The notes under the pieces are model-generated. The model had not been told where the DNA came from and did not search any database. It saw nothing but the letters and a program-made list of their open reading frames with translations. Below, one piece after another: positions 55,780 through 63,672 of a DNA stretch of 64,000 nt. Made by a program: the position numbers and the translations under genes. This stretch comes from a virus. The stretch spans positions 1-64,000 of IMG/VR virus record IMGVR_UViG_3300032285_004073. The stretch is one strand, 5' to 3'. Positions within the stretch are counted from its first letter, which is position 1. Each line of letters starts with the position of its first letter.

Positions 55780-56268
55780 TTAGTCTAGTTGATTGTTTTT
55801 ATTCTTTTCTGTAAAGGAAGCAAATACTTTACCAAGCATACCCGACATCTTAGTCAAAGTAGCATTAGTTCTTTCTAATTGGGATCTAATGGCTTGAATA
55901 TCTTCTTTTGAAACAGAGACATTATTATTTTCTACTTGTGAACTTCCTGGAATTTGTACAATTGATTGCGGAATAATAGGATTATTAAAAATTGGAGAGC
56001 TTACAGGAGAGCCAGCAGAGGTATCTGGCACCTGTTGAAGTGCCAGAAGCTCTGCGTCTCTAACTGCTTTTTCCATTCTTAAATCCACAGGAACAGGTGA
56101 ATTTTGGGTCACCTGTCCACCCATTAAAGGTGCAACAAACCTTTGCATATCAATTTTATTAGCCTGATTATTACTTCTCTCAACAGTCATATTATCCACA
56201 CCATTAAGATGTGTACCAACCATTCTTGCTAACATTGCCGCTTCAAAGACTTGTTGCTGTGGATTCAT
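55780..56268 (-). CDS. Hypothetical protein
   Basis: The 162-residue protein is Asn/Gln/Val-rich with a Pro/Ser linker (SAGSPVSSPIFNNP, about 84-97) and a C-terminal helix (SKEDIQAIRSQLERTNATLTKM, about 120-141). It lies between folE2 and the clamp gene. No domain is recognised; it may be a replication accessory factor by position only. Confidence 0.65.
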   Translation of the reverse strand: MNPQQQVFEAAMLARMVGTHLNGVDNMTVERSNNQANKIDMQRFVAPLMGGQVTQNSPVPVDLRMEKAVRDAELLALQQVPDTSAGSPVSSPIFNNPIIPQSIVQIPGSSQVENNNVSVSKEDIQAIRSQLERTNATLTKMSGMLGKVFASFTEKNKNNQLD

Positions 56269-56269
56269 A

Positions 56270-57115
56270 TTACTTTAAGTCTCTACCGGCATGTGTAACC
56301 GAAACTGCAATCGAAGAGTGAATGGACTCGTAGTGATTGACAATTACAAGATAATCCTTAATGCGACCATCAAGATCCTTGTCTAACTCAACTGCAACCT
56401 TACGCACCATATCTTCAACAAAGACTGGATTCTCATACATAAGTTCCGTCTGATATGCTTCGTCAACCCTCTTAAGAGCATTGACAATGGGTGCAGAGCT
56501 GCTTCTCTCAACTGCACCAACAAGCTCTTCGAACCAATAAACATCCTTGCCTTCTGTGCCTGGATGATTGATCTCAACGGTAACATCCGCATAAGACTGC
56601 TGATTATGGGCTCCATAATCACTGATCTCTTTAGAGCAAGGGCAGAGGGAAGCATAAAGAACATTGGCGTGAAGATAAAACTTCTTCTCACCGTTAATAA
56701 GACGTCCTTCAAAGGATCCCTGATAATCCATGTGAGACTTAACTTTAGAAACCGGAGCTTCCTTAATCATGAAATAATCAAACTTGATCTTGATGTAAGC
56801 ATTCTGAGACTTCAGACGATTCTTACATTCATCAAGGAGAAGATCCATAACCTGATCAATGCGATGGGTCTTATTAGCAAGAACCTCTTCAACCAGGATA
56901 CGATAGCGACTCATGTTTGTACCTTTGACCTCAGGTGTAAGGTCAGTGTACATACTGATGATTGCCTTGGTGGGGTTAATGGTTCCATCTTGTCTAATAA
57001 TCTCCATAGGAACTACAATATTCCTAGAACCAACTTTAGGAATATACTTCTTAGGGAAACCATCCAGCGTATTTTGAATATCTGGAATGTCGTCGTTTGT
57101 CTTTATTCTTGGCAT
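56270..57115 (-). CDS. folE2: GTP cyclohydrolase IB
   Basis: FolE2 converts GTP to dihydroneopterin triphosphate, the first step of folate and 7-deazaguanine synthesis. Met 57115 (MPRIKTNDDIPDIQN) is chosen over a 21-residue extension. Of 281 residues, MSRYRILVEEV (about 77-87), YASLCPCSKEISDYGAHNQQSYADV (about 147-171, zinc Cys) and YENPVFVEDMVRKVA (about 228-242) are FolE2 signatures. The gene is markedly more GC-rich than its neighbours. Partner: queD at 61516. Confidence 0.88.
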   Translation of the reverse strand: MPRIKTNDDIPDIQNTLDGFPKKYIPKVGSRNIVVPMEIIRQDGTINPTKAIISMYTDLTPEVKGTNMSRYRILVEEVLANKTHRIDQVMDLLLDECKNRLKSQNAYIKIKFDYFMIKEAPVSKVKSHMDYQGSFEGRLINGEKKFYLHANVLYASLCPCSKEISDYGAHNQQSYADVTVEINHPGTEGKDVYWFEELVGAVERSSSAPIVNALKRVDEAYQTELMYENPVFVEDMVRKVAVELDKDLDGRIKDYLVIVNHYESIHSSIAVSVTHAGRDLK

Positions 57116-57143
57116 ATATTTGTTTGTTTGTTGTTTAATTGAA

Positions 57144-58010
57144 TTACAGATCTTTGAGAATATCTTGGATACGATCATTTTGATCTGATAGGACTTCGTT
57201 ATTATCCTCTACAACTGTAGAAGAAGCAACGGTGTTTGTTGATACTGGAGCTATATAGGTTTCCTCTTCCTCTTCCTGAATATCTACCTTAGGAGCAGAG
57301 ACTTCTTCATTTCCGTGAAAATGGACATTAAGAAGCTTAGTAATATCTTCTGGTGTCTTATGCTCAAAGATATTGTCAAGAGGCTTAAAGGCCTTATAAA
57401 TCTCTTCAATATCCTGCGCTCCCTCAAGAGGAGAAGGAGCAACAAATTTGGAACTAACATAGGTAGGATAACCACCCTCATTTTCTTCCACCTTGATGCG
57501 AAGATTGCATCCTTTTTCGGATAGATCGAAAATCTTTGCCCCGAGGTCATCCGAATCATCACCGCTGATGGCATCAGTAATAATCTTAGCAAGCTGCTTA
57601 CCGTAACGGAGAATCTTAACCTGACCCTGATTCTCTGGATTGGTTGGATCCTTAATTACATAGACATTGGCGAGCCAATTCTCATTGCGCTTAATAGGAG
57701 AAATACGCTTGATCTCTGCCTCGTTATTGGTGCGATAAACCTTAGAACGATATTCATCAATAGGACAACGCTCTCCATAGGTTGTAGGACAAGTACAAGA
57801 GACAAGCTGATTAGTTACTACACTCTTCCAAAGATGATGATAGTAATGATAAAGGGTGCGCTCTGGAGCTTCAATATTAGGAATAAGGCGTACCAAATAG
57901 GTATTACCAATCTCCAGCTTCATAAAGTCTCTGAATCCGCTTTCGGTATTGGATGACTTCTTGTTGAGAGCCTCTTTAATAGACTCGAATAGGTTAGTGT
58001 TGTATTTCAT
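57144..58010 (-). CDS. Single-stranded DNA-binding protein (gp32-like)
   Basis: The 288-residue protein has an N-terminal cooperativity-like helix, IGNTYLVRLIPN (about 33-44), a zinc knuckle region with His-59 and CTCPTTYGERCP (about 73-84), and a C-terminal acidic tail (VEDNNEVLSDQNDRIQDIL), matching T4 gp32 organisation. It binds exposed ssDNA during replication. It has a relatively high GC content, consistent with high expression, and a leader with AAACAAAC repeats. Confidence 0.85.
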   Translation of the reverse strand: MKYNTNLFESIKEALNKKSSNTESGFRDFMKLEIGNTYLVRLIPNIEAPERTLYHYYHHLWKSVVTNQLVSCTCPTTYGERCPIDEYRSKVYRTNNEAEIKRISPIKRNENWLANVYVIKDPTNPENQGQVKILRYGKQLAKIITDAISGDDSDDLGAKIFDLSEKGCNLRIKVEENEGGYPTYVSSKFVAPSPLEGAQDIEEIYKAFKPLDNIFEHKTPEDITKLLNVHFHGNEEVSAPKVDIQEEEEETYIAPVSTNTVASSTVVEDNNEVLSDQNDRIQDILKDL

Positions 58011-58710
58011 ATGTTTGTTTGGTTTGGTTTTCGGTTGTTTGTTTAATATTATATGGAGTCTTAATATTTTTCAACTCTTCTATAATAAAAATTTTAATTT
58101 TTTTTGTAGCTTCTCTTATTAAAGATTTTGCTTTAGGTGAATTGTGATATCTAGTACGAATAGCATTTATAGTATTAGATAAATTGGGTGCCCAAATAGC
58201 TTGTTCATCTTCTGACATATTTAAAATATTAGTTGAACCATTTAATTCCATTATACTATATGGATTAATTAAATGCTCTCTATAATGTTGTGTCCATATA
58301 GGCATTCTTCCTATTTTAAAACTTAAATATTGATCAAGATGTATCCTGTTCTTAATACAGAACATAGCAATAAATCTAAGACTTTCTTTAATTTTATCAA
58401 ATTGTTTTTCTGGTGATTGATCTTCCAGCTGTTGTTGATAAAGACTGTAAGCTCTAATAGCCGCTCTAGTAGTAAAGAATTTAAGTGGCGGACATTTTTC
58501 ATCCGGGTGAAGACCGCGAGGTGCACCAAAAAAATCATCCCATTTGATGTGAGAAAATTTTCTAAAAAAATTATACATCCTCTTTATAAGAACTACGTTC
58601 TCTGAGGATATATCTGAAAAATCTTTTCTTGGTTGGTAAGGTAAACCATTACGAGAATGTTTTAAATAACAATTGTAAATGGCTTGCTCTGTTTTATTCA
58701 GTTGATTCAA
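57994..58710 (-). CDS. Hypothetical protein of the replication block
   Basis: The 238-residue protein is helical and Lys-rich, with YNFFRKFSHIKWDDFFGAPRG (about 46-66) and SLRFIAMFCIKNRIHLDQY (about 111-129). It lies between ssb and a small gene, the position where T4 has helicase-loader gp59, but I see no convincing sequence match. It overlaps both neighbours by about 17 nt. Confidence 0.6.
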   Translation of the reverse strand: MNQLNKTEQAIYNCYLKHSRNGLPYQPRKDFSDISSENVVLIKRMYNFFRKFSHIKWDDFFGAPRGLHPDEKCPPLKFFTTRAAIRAYSLYQQQLEDQSPEKQFDKIKESLRFIAMFCIKNRIHLDQYLSFKIGRMPIWTQHYREHLINPYSIMELNGSTNILNMSEDEQAIWAPNLSNTINAIRTRYHNSPKAKSLIREATKKIKIFIIEELKNIKTPYNIKQTTENQTKQTYEIQH

Positions 58711-59011
58711 TGGGTTTCTTTTTTTTGTTGTGTTTGGATCGGAAAATCTTTTTATATATATTAGGAGTACTTCCTAAATAGGCACGCATAATATTTTGTA
58801 AACTATAGTCTCCTAATATTTCAAAATATAACTTTTGTGTTCTTTTATCTTCTATTAAAAATTTAAGGAAATTCAAATAATTAAATTTTTTGCCTTTAGC
58901 TATACAGACAAAAGAAGCAAATTTCATAGTAATATCTTCAAATTCTGAAAGATCAAATACGTCTGAAGGGTTTGAACTTTCTTCTATCTGTTGCGAAGAA
59001 GTAATAATCAT
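58694..59011 (-). CDS. Hypothetical protein
   Basis: The 105-residue protein has an acidic N-terminal third (SNPSDVFDLSEFEDI) and a basic C terminus ending in KKKKPIESTE. It lies between DHH phosphoesterase and the 57994 gene with short overlaps. No family is recognised. A transcription or recombination accessory role is possible from position alone. Confidence 0.6.
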   Translation of the reverse strand: MIITSSQQIEESSNPSDVFDLSEFEDITMKFASFVCIAKGKKFNYLNFLKFLIEDKRTQKLYFEILGDYSLQNIMRAYLGSTPNIYKKIFRSKHNKKKKPIESTE

Positions 59012-59898
59012 AAAGGTTTTAAATTTTTTGTAATTTCCATAAAGAGAGGAGTTATTTTACCACCAGCTGCGAATTCATGACCACCTCCTTCACAAATTTT
59101 TTCTGCAAAAGCCCCTACATCTACAGGATCTTCTTTAGTACATTGTCTTATAGAAACTTTTTCTGTTTTTGTATTAATAAAGAAAAATATATCTGGTTTA
59201 TGTTTTTGAATAAGAATATCCATTACTTGAGGTACTATTCTATCCACCAACCCTGCGCATATTTTTTTCTTTTTATTTACAATATTTAATTCACCGGAAA
59301 AAATAGGCACTTTATTGGCTTCATCAATCGCTTCCTTTTTAATAAAATTAATAGCTCTTTTTTGTTCTGGGGTAAATGGTTTGTAACCATTCATGTAGTC
59401 TTTAATAAATTCTGAAAATTTATTTCTATATTGAGACCAAAAAAGAATATTTAAATCGTAAGAAGATGGGAATTTAAGATTATAAGAATCAAAATCATCA
59501 GCTAATAATATTAGCATTTTTTGCATATCATTCAATTCTGGTGAAGATTGTGCAAACAATTTTCTAGTTAAAAGAGCATTAGAAGAATATTCTTTATATA
59601 AAACTTTGGCTTTTTTAAATTTATTAGCAAACCTTTCTGAAGATTTATGATGATCTATAAAGGTTACATTTTCTTTATCTAAAAGAGGTATAAATTCATC
59701 TCTTAAAGCTAAATCTAAAACAAAAGTGGTAGGATTATTATGAGTATTAGAATAATGTTCCTTGATTTTATCTATTATCTCTAAATTATTTAAAGGAAAA
59801 TAATGAAACGTAGCATCTGGTCTTGACCACATTAATGCTAAAAGGCTTACTGCTCCATCTAAATCATTGTGCGTAAAAACATGATAGCATTTTGACAT
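59008..59898 (-). CDS. DHH-family phosphoesterase
   Basis: The 296-residue protein has FTHNDLDGAVSLLAL (about 7-21), TTFVLDLALRDEF (about 57-69), FIDHHKSSERF (about 79-89) with the DHH motif, ILLADDFDSY, and a C-terminal DHHA1-like ICEGGGHEFAAGGKI (about 268-282). Such enzymes degrade small oligonucleotides or cyclic dinucleotides (NrnA/RecJ-like). Met 59898 is preferred because the TAAATA box lies 6 nt upstream of it. Anti-CBASS activity is possible but not shown. Confidence 0.85.
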   Translation of the reverse strand: MSKCYHVFTHNDLDGAVSLLALMWSRPDATFHYFPLNNLEIIDKIKEHYSNTHNNPTTFVLDLALRDEFIPLLDKENVTFIDHHKSSERFANKFKKAKVLYKEYSSNALLTRKLFAQSSPELNDMQKMLILLADDFDSYNLKFPSSYDLNILFWSQYRNKFSEFIKDYMNGYKPFTPEQKRAINFIKKEAIDEANKVPIFSGELNIVNKKKKICAGLVDRIVPQVMDILIQKHKPDIFFFINTKTEKVSIRQCTKEDPVDVGAFAEKICEGGGHEFAAGGKITPLFMEITKNLKPL

Positions 59899-59904
59899 AT
59901 TCAT

Positions 59905-59910
59905 TATTTA
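59905..59910 (-). promoter_or_regulatory. Late-type TAAATA box for the DHH gene
   Basis: TAAATA on the minus strand, 6 nt before ATG 59898. Confidence 0.5.
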
Positions 59911-59928
59911 ATAGTATGTCACAAACTT

Positions 59929-61317
59929 TCACCCCTCATCATCTAAATTCTCTATAAGATTAAGTGTGTCTGCTATACTTTGAATACCACCACTAATAGA
60001 TCCTGGTATATTTCTCCTTTGAGAATTAAATGATTGTGCTACGCTGTCTGGGTCTCTAAGAGTAAGTGTAGGATAGTCAATTTCTAAAACCGTATGACAT
60101 TCTCTAGGCCCGAAGCGGTTTTTTGTAATACCCAAATGAATAATACCTAATTCAAAATCTTCTTCTTCCGTCCAAATAGAGAATTGAGCATCTGCAGTAT
60201 GAGCAAGACCCATAGATTCAGATACTGTTTCCAATCCTGGATTATTTTGATCATATGCCGACCTATTAGCCTGTGTTGCAGAAATAACCGGACAGGAAAA
60301 ATAATAAGACAATGCTCTAATCTGTTCTGTAATATGTTTGATTGCCTCGTAAGAATTAGTTCCTCTTTCTGGTGGCGCCACTAGATTTAAATAATCTAAT
60401 ACGATAGCATCTGGTTTAATACCTTTCTTAACCAATCTCTCTAAGAATGCTTTGATTTGAATAGGAGTAATGGCTTTGGGAGGAAATTCTTTAATAATAA
60501 GCTTAGCATCTTGATGTCTTAATTTATAAGCATTAAGTGAGTCTTTAAGAGGATCAATTTGCATAGGCAAATCATTCATAGCAATGCGAGACAATGAGGA
60601 ACTAATGCGTTTAGCATAAACCTGCTCTGCCATTTCCAAAGTAATAAGGACAACGGTTTTATTTTGACTAAGAATGTTTGTAGCAATATTACCTAAGAAA
60701 ATAGATTTACCGACATTGGTGACTCCATAAAATACATAAAGTGCTCTACCTTCTGCCATAAAACCACCACCAATTTTATCATCTAACCATTTCCAACCAG
60801 AAGGAATAGTTTTAAATACCTTCTGGAGATCTTCGCAATGCTTATCAATTTGCTCTAGATAATCTAATCCAAAGCTTTCTACCAATGAAATACTACATGC
60901 CTTTTCAAAATCTTCTAAAATTTGAGAAGAATTAATAGTGCCAGATTGTACATCTACGGATGTTTTAAGAACTGTATTATATACAGCCTTTTCTTTAAGA
61001 AATTTTTCTGTGTTAACTAATAATACTTCTTTATCGTAATTTTTATCAATATCTGTAAAGCTTAAAGCTACACTTTTTAATGCGTCTCTTTTTTCTGGCT
61101 CTATTAAATGAACTTTAAGTTCTGTAATATTTGGTATTTTATTATAAGTTGAATAAAAATTAGCTAAAGATTCAAATACAGTTCTTATATTCTTATTCTC
61201 AAAATAAGACGGTTTGGCATGTTCAATAATACTTTCCAAGTATATTGGATCAACCAAAGAATTGTATATCATGATCTTCTCAAAAAGATCATAATCTATA
61301 GGTAATGATTTAATCAC
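59929..61317 (-). CDS. Replicative DNA helicase (gp41/DnaB-like)
   Basis: The 462-residue protein unwinds DNA ahead of the fork. It has an N-terminal domain, Walker A FYGVTNVGKSIFLGNIA (about 205-221), Walker B PDAIVLDYLNLVAPPE (about 303-318), ISATQANRSAYDQ (about 345-357) and a RecA-type end ITKNRFGPRECHTVLEIDY (about 404-422). These are DnaB/gp41 motifs. It precedes the small gene and queD on the minus strand. Confidence 0.9.
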   Translation of the reverse strand: MIKSLPIDYDLFEKIMIYNSLVDPIYLESIIEHAKPSYFENKNIRTVFESLANFYSTYNKIPNITELKVHLIEPEKRDALKSVALSFTDIDKNYDKEVLLVNTEKFLKEKAVYNTVLKTSVDVQSGTINSSQILEDFEKACSISLVESFGLDYLEQIDKHCEDLQKVFKTIPSGWKWLDDKIGGGFMAEGRALYVFYGVTNVGKSIFLGNIATNILSQNKTVVLITLEMAEQVYAKRISSSLSRIAMNDLPMQIDPLKDSLNAYKLRHQDAKLIIKEFPPKAITPIQIKAFLERLVKKGIKPDAIVLDYLNLVAPPERGTNSYEAIKHITEQIRALSYYFSCPVISATQANRSAYDQNNPGLETVSESMGLAHTADAQFSIWTEEEDFELGIIHLGITKNRFGPRECHTVLEIDYPTLTLRDPDSVAQSFNSQRRNIPGSISGGIQSIADTLNLIENLDDEG

Positions 61318-61328
61318 TCAAATAGAAA

Positions 61329-61511
61329 TTAACGACCCCAACTAGTGCCACCAAAAAGATTTGAAAATCCATTTGTAGTATTATTCCCCACAGATGCTGC
61401 TTTCGGCGCTGGTTTATGGATAATATTATTCAAATGCTGAATATTAATATCTTCTTCCAATTGATCTGGGTTCATTTTATTTAATTCGTCTCTTAATTGT
61501 TTGTATGTCAT
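61329..61511 (-). CDS. Small hypothetical protein (60 aa)
   Basis: The product starts MTYKQLRDELNKMNPDQLEEDI and ends with a Gly/Asn/Phe-rich tail (NGFSNLFGGTSWGR). The first half is a likely helix. It lies between helicase and queD with short gaps. Role unknown. Confidence 0.6.
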   Translation of the reverse strand: MTYKQLRDELNKMNPDQLEEDINIQHLNNIIHKPAPKAASVGNNTTNGFSNLFGGTSWGR

Positions 61512-61515
61512 AATT

Positions 61516-62037
61516 TTATACTCCTGGTCTATTACTAATTATAGGTGAAGATGTTTGGGAGGTCACGGATGGATGTATTTTTAAAGAAATATCTTCTTTA
61601 GAATAAATTGCTGAATTATTTTCGTGTTCAAATACCTCAACCTTGTCTACCCAACATCTGTCACCGTATTGCTCTTTAATAAAATCCGATGCTGTTTTAA
61701 AACACCATTCTGCTGCTCTTTCTATACCAACACCTTCTGGCATGATTCTTAAAACTGCAGCTCCCCTTTCTTCAAGTTGCTTCCAAAGATCAAGACAAGG
61801 ATCATCTGCTGCAACACAAAGCGTATGATCAAATTGATTTTGTAATATATCTTTAAGAGGTTTAAGACCCCCGAAATCTACCGCCCAATTACGAAAATCT
61901 AATTCTTTGCAACCAAACCAAAATTTGGCTTTGAGTTGATATCCATGTACATATTGACAATGACTATGTTGTGCTCCGTATTGTCTAAAAGCACATGATC
62001 CTAATTCTATTACTTTTGTTGATGTATAATTACTCAT
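61516..62037 (-). CDS. queD: 6-carboxytetrahydropterin synthase (QueD-like)
   Basis: QueD converts dihydroneopterin triphosphate to 6-carboxytetrahydropterin in the preQ0 pathway. Met 62037 (MSNYTSTKVIEL) is preferred over a longer frame since it leaves only 8 nt overlap with uvsX. Of 173 residues, QHSHCQYVHGYQLKAKF (about 24-40, catalytic Cys and zinc His), LDFRNWAVDFGGLKPLKD and FDHTLCV are family motifs. The usual HGH is HGY here, so one zinc ligand is changed. It pairs with FolE2. Confidence 0.8.
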   Translation of the reverse strand: MSNYTSTKVIELGSCAFRQYGAQHSHCQYVHGYQLKAKFWFGCKELDFRNWAVDFGGLKPLKDILQNQFDHTLCVAADDPCLDLWKQLEERGAAVLRIMPEGVGIERAAEWCFKTASDFIKEQYGDRCWVDKVEVFEHENNSAIYSKEDISLKIHPSVTSQTSSPIISNRPGV

Positions 62038-63196
62038 TTTCTTCGTTATTATTTTCCTCTGATAAAAAATCGTCTTCAATATCTACTTCTTCTGTTATAG
62101 AAGCATTATTAAAACAAAGTTGGGTCTTAAGTTTTTCTTCTAAAGATGGAAGAATTTTATTCCAAACTTCTTCATCATCCTTCCAATCTTTGAAGAAGCC
62201 TAATATTTCTCCATTAAAAGAATGTCGGTGACCCACTTTCTCCAAGACACCGTATCCTTCACACATTTCAAGTAGACCGGAATATTTGTTAAGACCCGTT
62301 CTAAAATTCAAATACATTTCTGTTTCTAAATAAGGAGGAACAAATCGATTTTTAGTAGTAAGAGCTCTAAGAGTCAATCCATTAATATCTTTGGATAAAG
62401 GAGTAACGTCTGTATTAGCATCTTTATTTTTACTATCGCTTGACCTTTCTGCCTTCTTAGCCATTTGAACAATAACTGATGCCATATATAGAGGTCCAGA
62501 TCCTCCTGCTTGTTTTTTGATAGCTGAAGGATGAAGCTGGGAAGGATCCTCATAGATATGATTAGTAAAAACTACTGGACAATTAGCCTTAGCAGCTGAA
62601 TGTGTAATAGCCCTCATCATACTCTTTAAAGCCTTGGCTCTGTTTCCCATGTCTGGAGTGTCAGAACCTTCATCAATCTTTTTCTTTTCTTGGGTTGTAA
62701 TAAGATTACCTAAAGAATCAATAACAATAAGTACCTTACCTTGTAAACCTTTTTGTATAACATTGTCTAAAAATTTAACAATTTGATTGCGACAATTTTC
62801 TGTTATCTCGCTTGGAACGTGTTTGATTTTAGAAGAATCACATCCTAAACGTGAAGCTGTTGCTTCATCCAATGCACCTTCTGTATCAAAATATGCAACA
62901 TGCATACCTTTCATAAATTGTGCATTAGCCATTACTTTATTACACATAAGAGTCTTACCACAAGATTCTGGCCCAATAAATCCAGTCAATCTTCCCATAG
63001 GAATTCCACCATAAAGTGAACCTGAAATAATTGCATTTAAAGCATAACTTCCAGTGTCAATCCAATCTTTTACAGTTGAAAGACTATTTTTATCAAGATA
63101 TGCTGCTTCAGGATTTAAATCCTCTAAAACCTTAAAGGCATCTTCAATAGTGCCACCGGTTACTTCTTCTGTATCTGTTTTCTTTTTGTATGCCAT
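62030..63196 (-). CDS. uvsX: UvsX-like recombinase (RecA family)
   Basis: The recombinase forms filaments on ssDNA and drives recombination-dependent replication. Met 63196 (MAYKKKTDTEEV) is chosen since the 9-residue extension lies in terminator-adjacent AT-rich DNA. Of 388 residues, Walker A GFIGPESCGKTLMCNKV (about 72-88), AYFDTEGAL (about 103-111) and Walker B VLIVIDSLGNL are RecA/UvsX motifs. The C terminus is acidic, as in UvsX. Confidence 0.92.
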   Translation of the reverse strand: MAYKKKTDTEEVTGGTIEDAFKVLEDLNPEAAYLDKNSLSTVKDWIDTGSYALNAIISGSLYGGIPMGRLTGFIGPESCGKTLMCNKVMANAQFMKGMHVAYFDTEGALDEATASRLGCDSSKIKHVPSEITENCRNQIVKFLDNVIQKGLQGKVLIVIDSLGNLITTQEKKKIDEGSDTPDMGNRAKALKSMMRAITHSAAKANCPVVFTNHIYEDPSQLHPSAIKKQAGGSGPLYMASVIVQMAKKAERSSDSKNKDANTDVTPLSKDINGLTLRALTTKNRFVPPYLETEMYLNFRTGLNKYSGLLEMCEGYGVLEKVGHRHSFNGEILGFFKDWKDDEEVWNKILPSLEEKLKTQLCFNNASITEEVDIEDDFLSEENNNEENE

Positions 63197-63211
63197 ATAA
63201 TATATAATAAC

Positions 63212-63247
63212 AAAAAAGCTCAACTTGTCAATGACAAATTGAGCTTT
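63212..63247 (-). terminator. Intrinsic terminator upstream of uvsX
   Basis: On the minus strand, AAAGCTCAA and TTGTC pair with GACAA and TTGAGCTTT around a short loop, followed by TTTTTTG. It would end transcription from the 63270 gene before uvsX. Confidence 0.85.
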
Positions 63248-63269
63248 AAAGTGTTAAACTAGATCTTTT

Positions 63270-63659
63270 TTACTCATCAAAAAGATTAATCACTCCGCCC
63301 TTACCACCAGGGGAAGCTGGTTCAGAAGGTGGAACAAAGATGTTACTCTTATTAAACATCTGGCTGTATTGTGCCTGAAGTCGGAAATCAATAGCTTCAA
63401 TACTGGTCTCTGTAATGTTAGCCTTCTTGTAGAAGAAGGTGACATCATCCGTCTTATCAGGAAGGAACTCCCTGAAAAAGATTGGAAGCAACTGAACAGA
63501 CATTCTACCGGATTGATCCTGTGGTACTACATTAAGTACAACTGGATTCTTCAAGGCAAGAACACTGTCAGTGGTCTGATCAGCAACGACTTCACCCAAA
63601 AGGGTGCGGCCAACTGTGTCTAGGATGGTTGTTAGGTTTGTTGTTGTTGTTTCGCTCAT
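63270..63659 (-). CDS. Conserved phage hypothetical protein
   Basis: The 129-residue protein has SVQLLPIFFREFLPDKTDDVTFFYKK (about 54-79), IEAIDFRLQAQYSQMF (about 87-102) and a Gly/Pro-rich tail ending INLFDE. The GC content is high relative to neighbours, suggesting strong expression. A TAAATA box lies 7 nt before the ATG, and an intrinsic terminator follows, so it is a monocistronic unit. Function unknown. Confidence 0.75.
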   Translation of the reverse strand: MSETTTTNLTTILDTVGRTLLGEVVADQTTDSVLALKNPVVLNVVPQDQSGRMSVQLLPIFFREFLPDKTDDVTFFYKKANITETSIEAIDFRLQAQYSQMFNKSNIFVPPSEPASPGGKGGVINLFDE

Positions 63660-63666
63660 AAAATAT

Positions 63667-63672
63667 TATTTA
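63667..63672 (-). promoter_or_regulatory. Late-type TAAATA box for the 63659 gene
   Basis: AAGTAAATAATATT on the minus strand; box ends 7 nt before the ATG. It overlaps the last codons of thyX. Confidence 0.5.

Noticed and set aside
57994-58710. Helicase loader gp59 assignment
   Set aside because: Only position suggests it; no sequence feature I can see supports the name.
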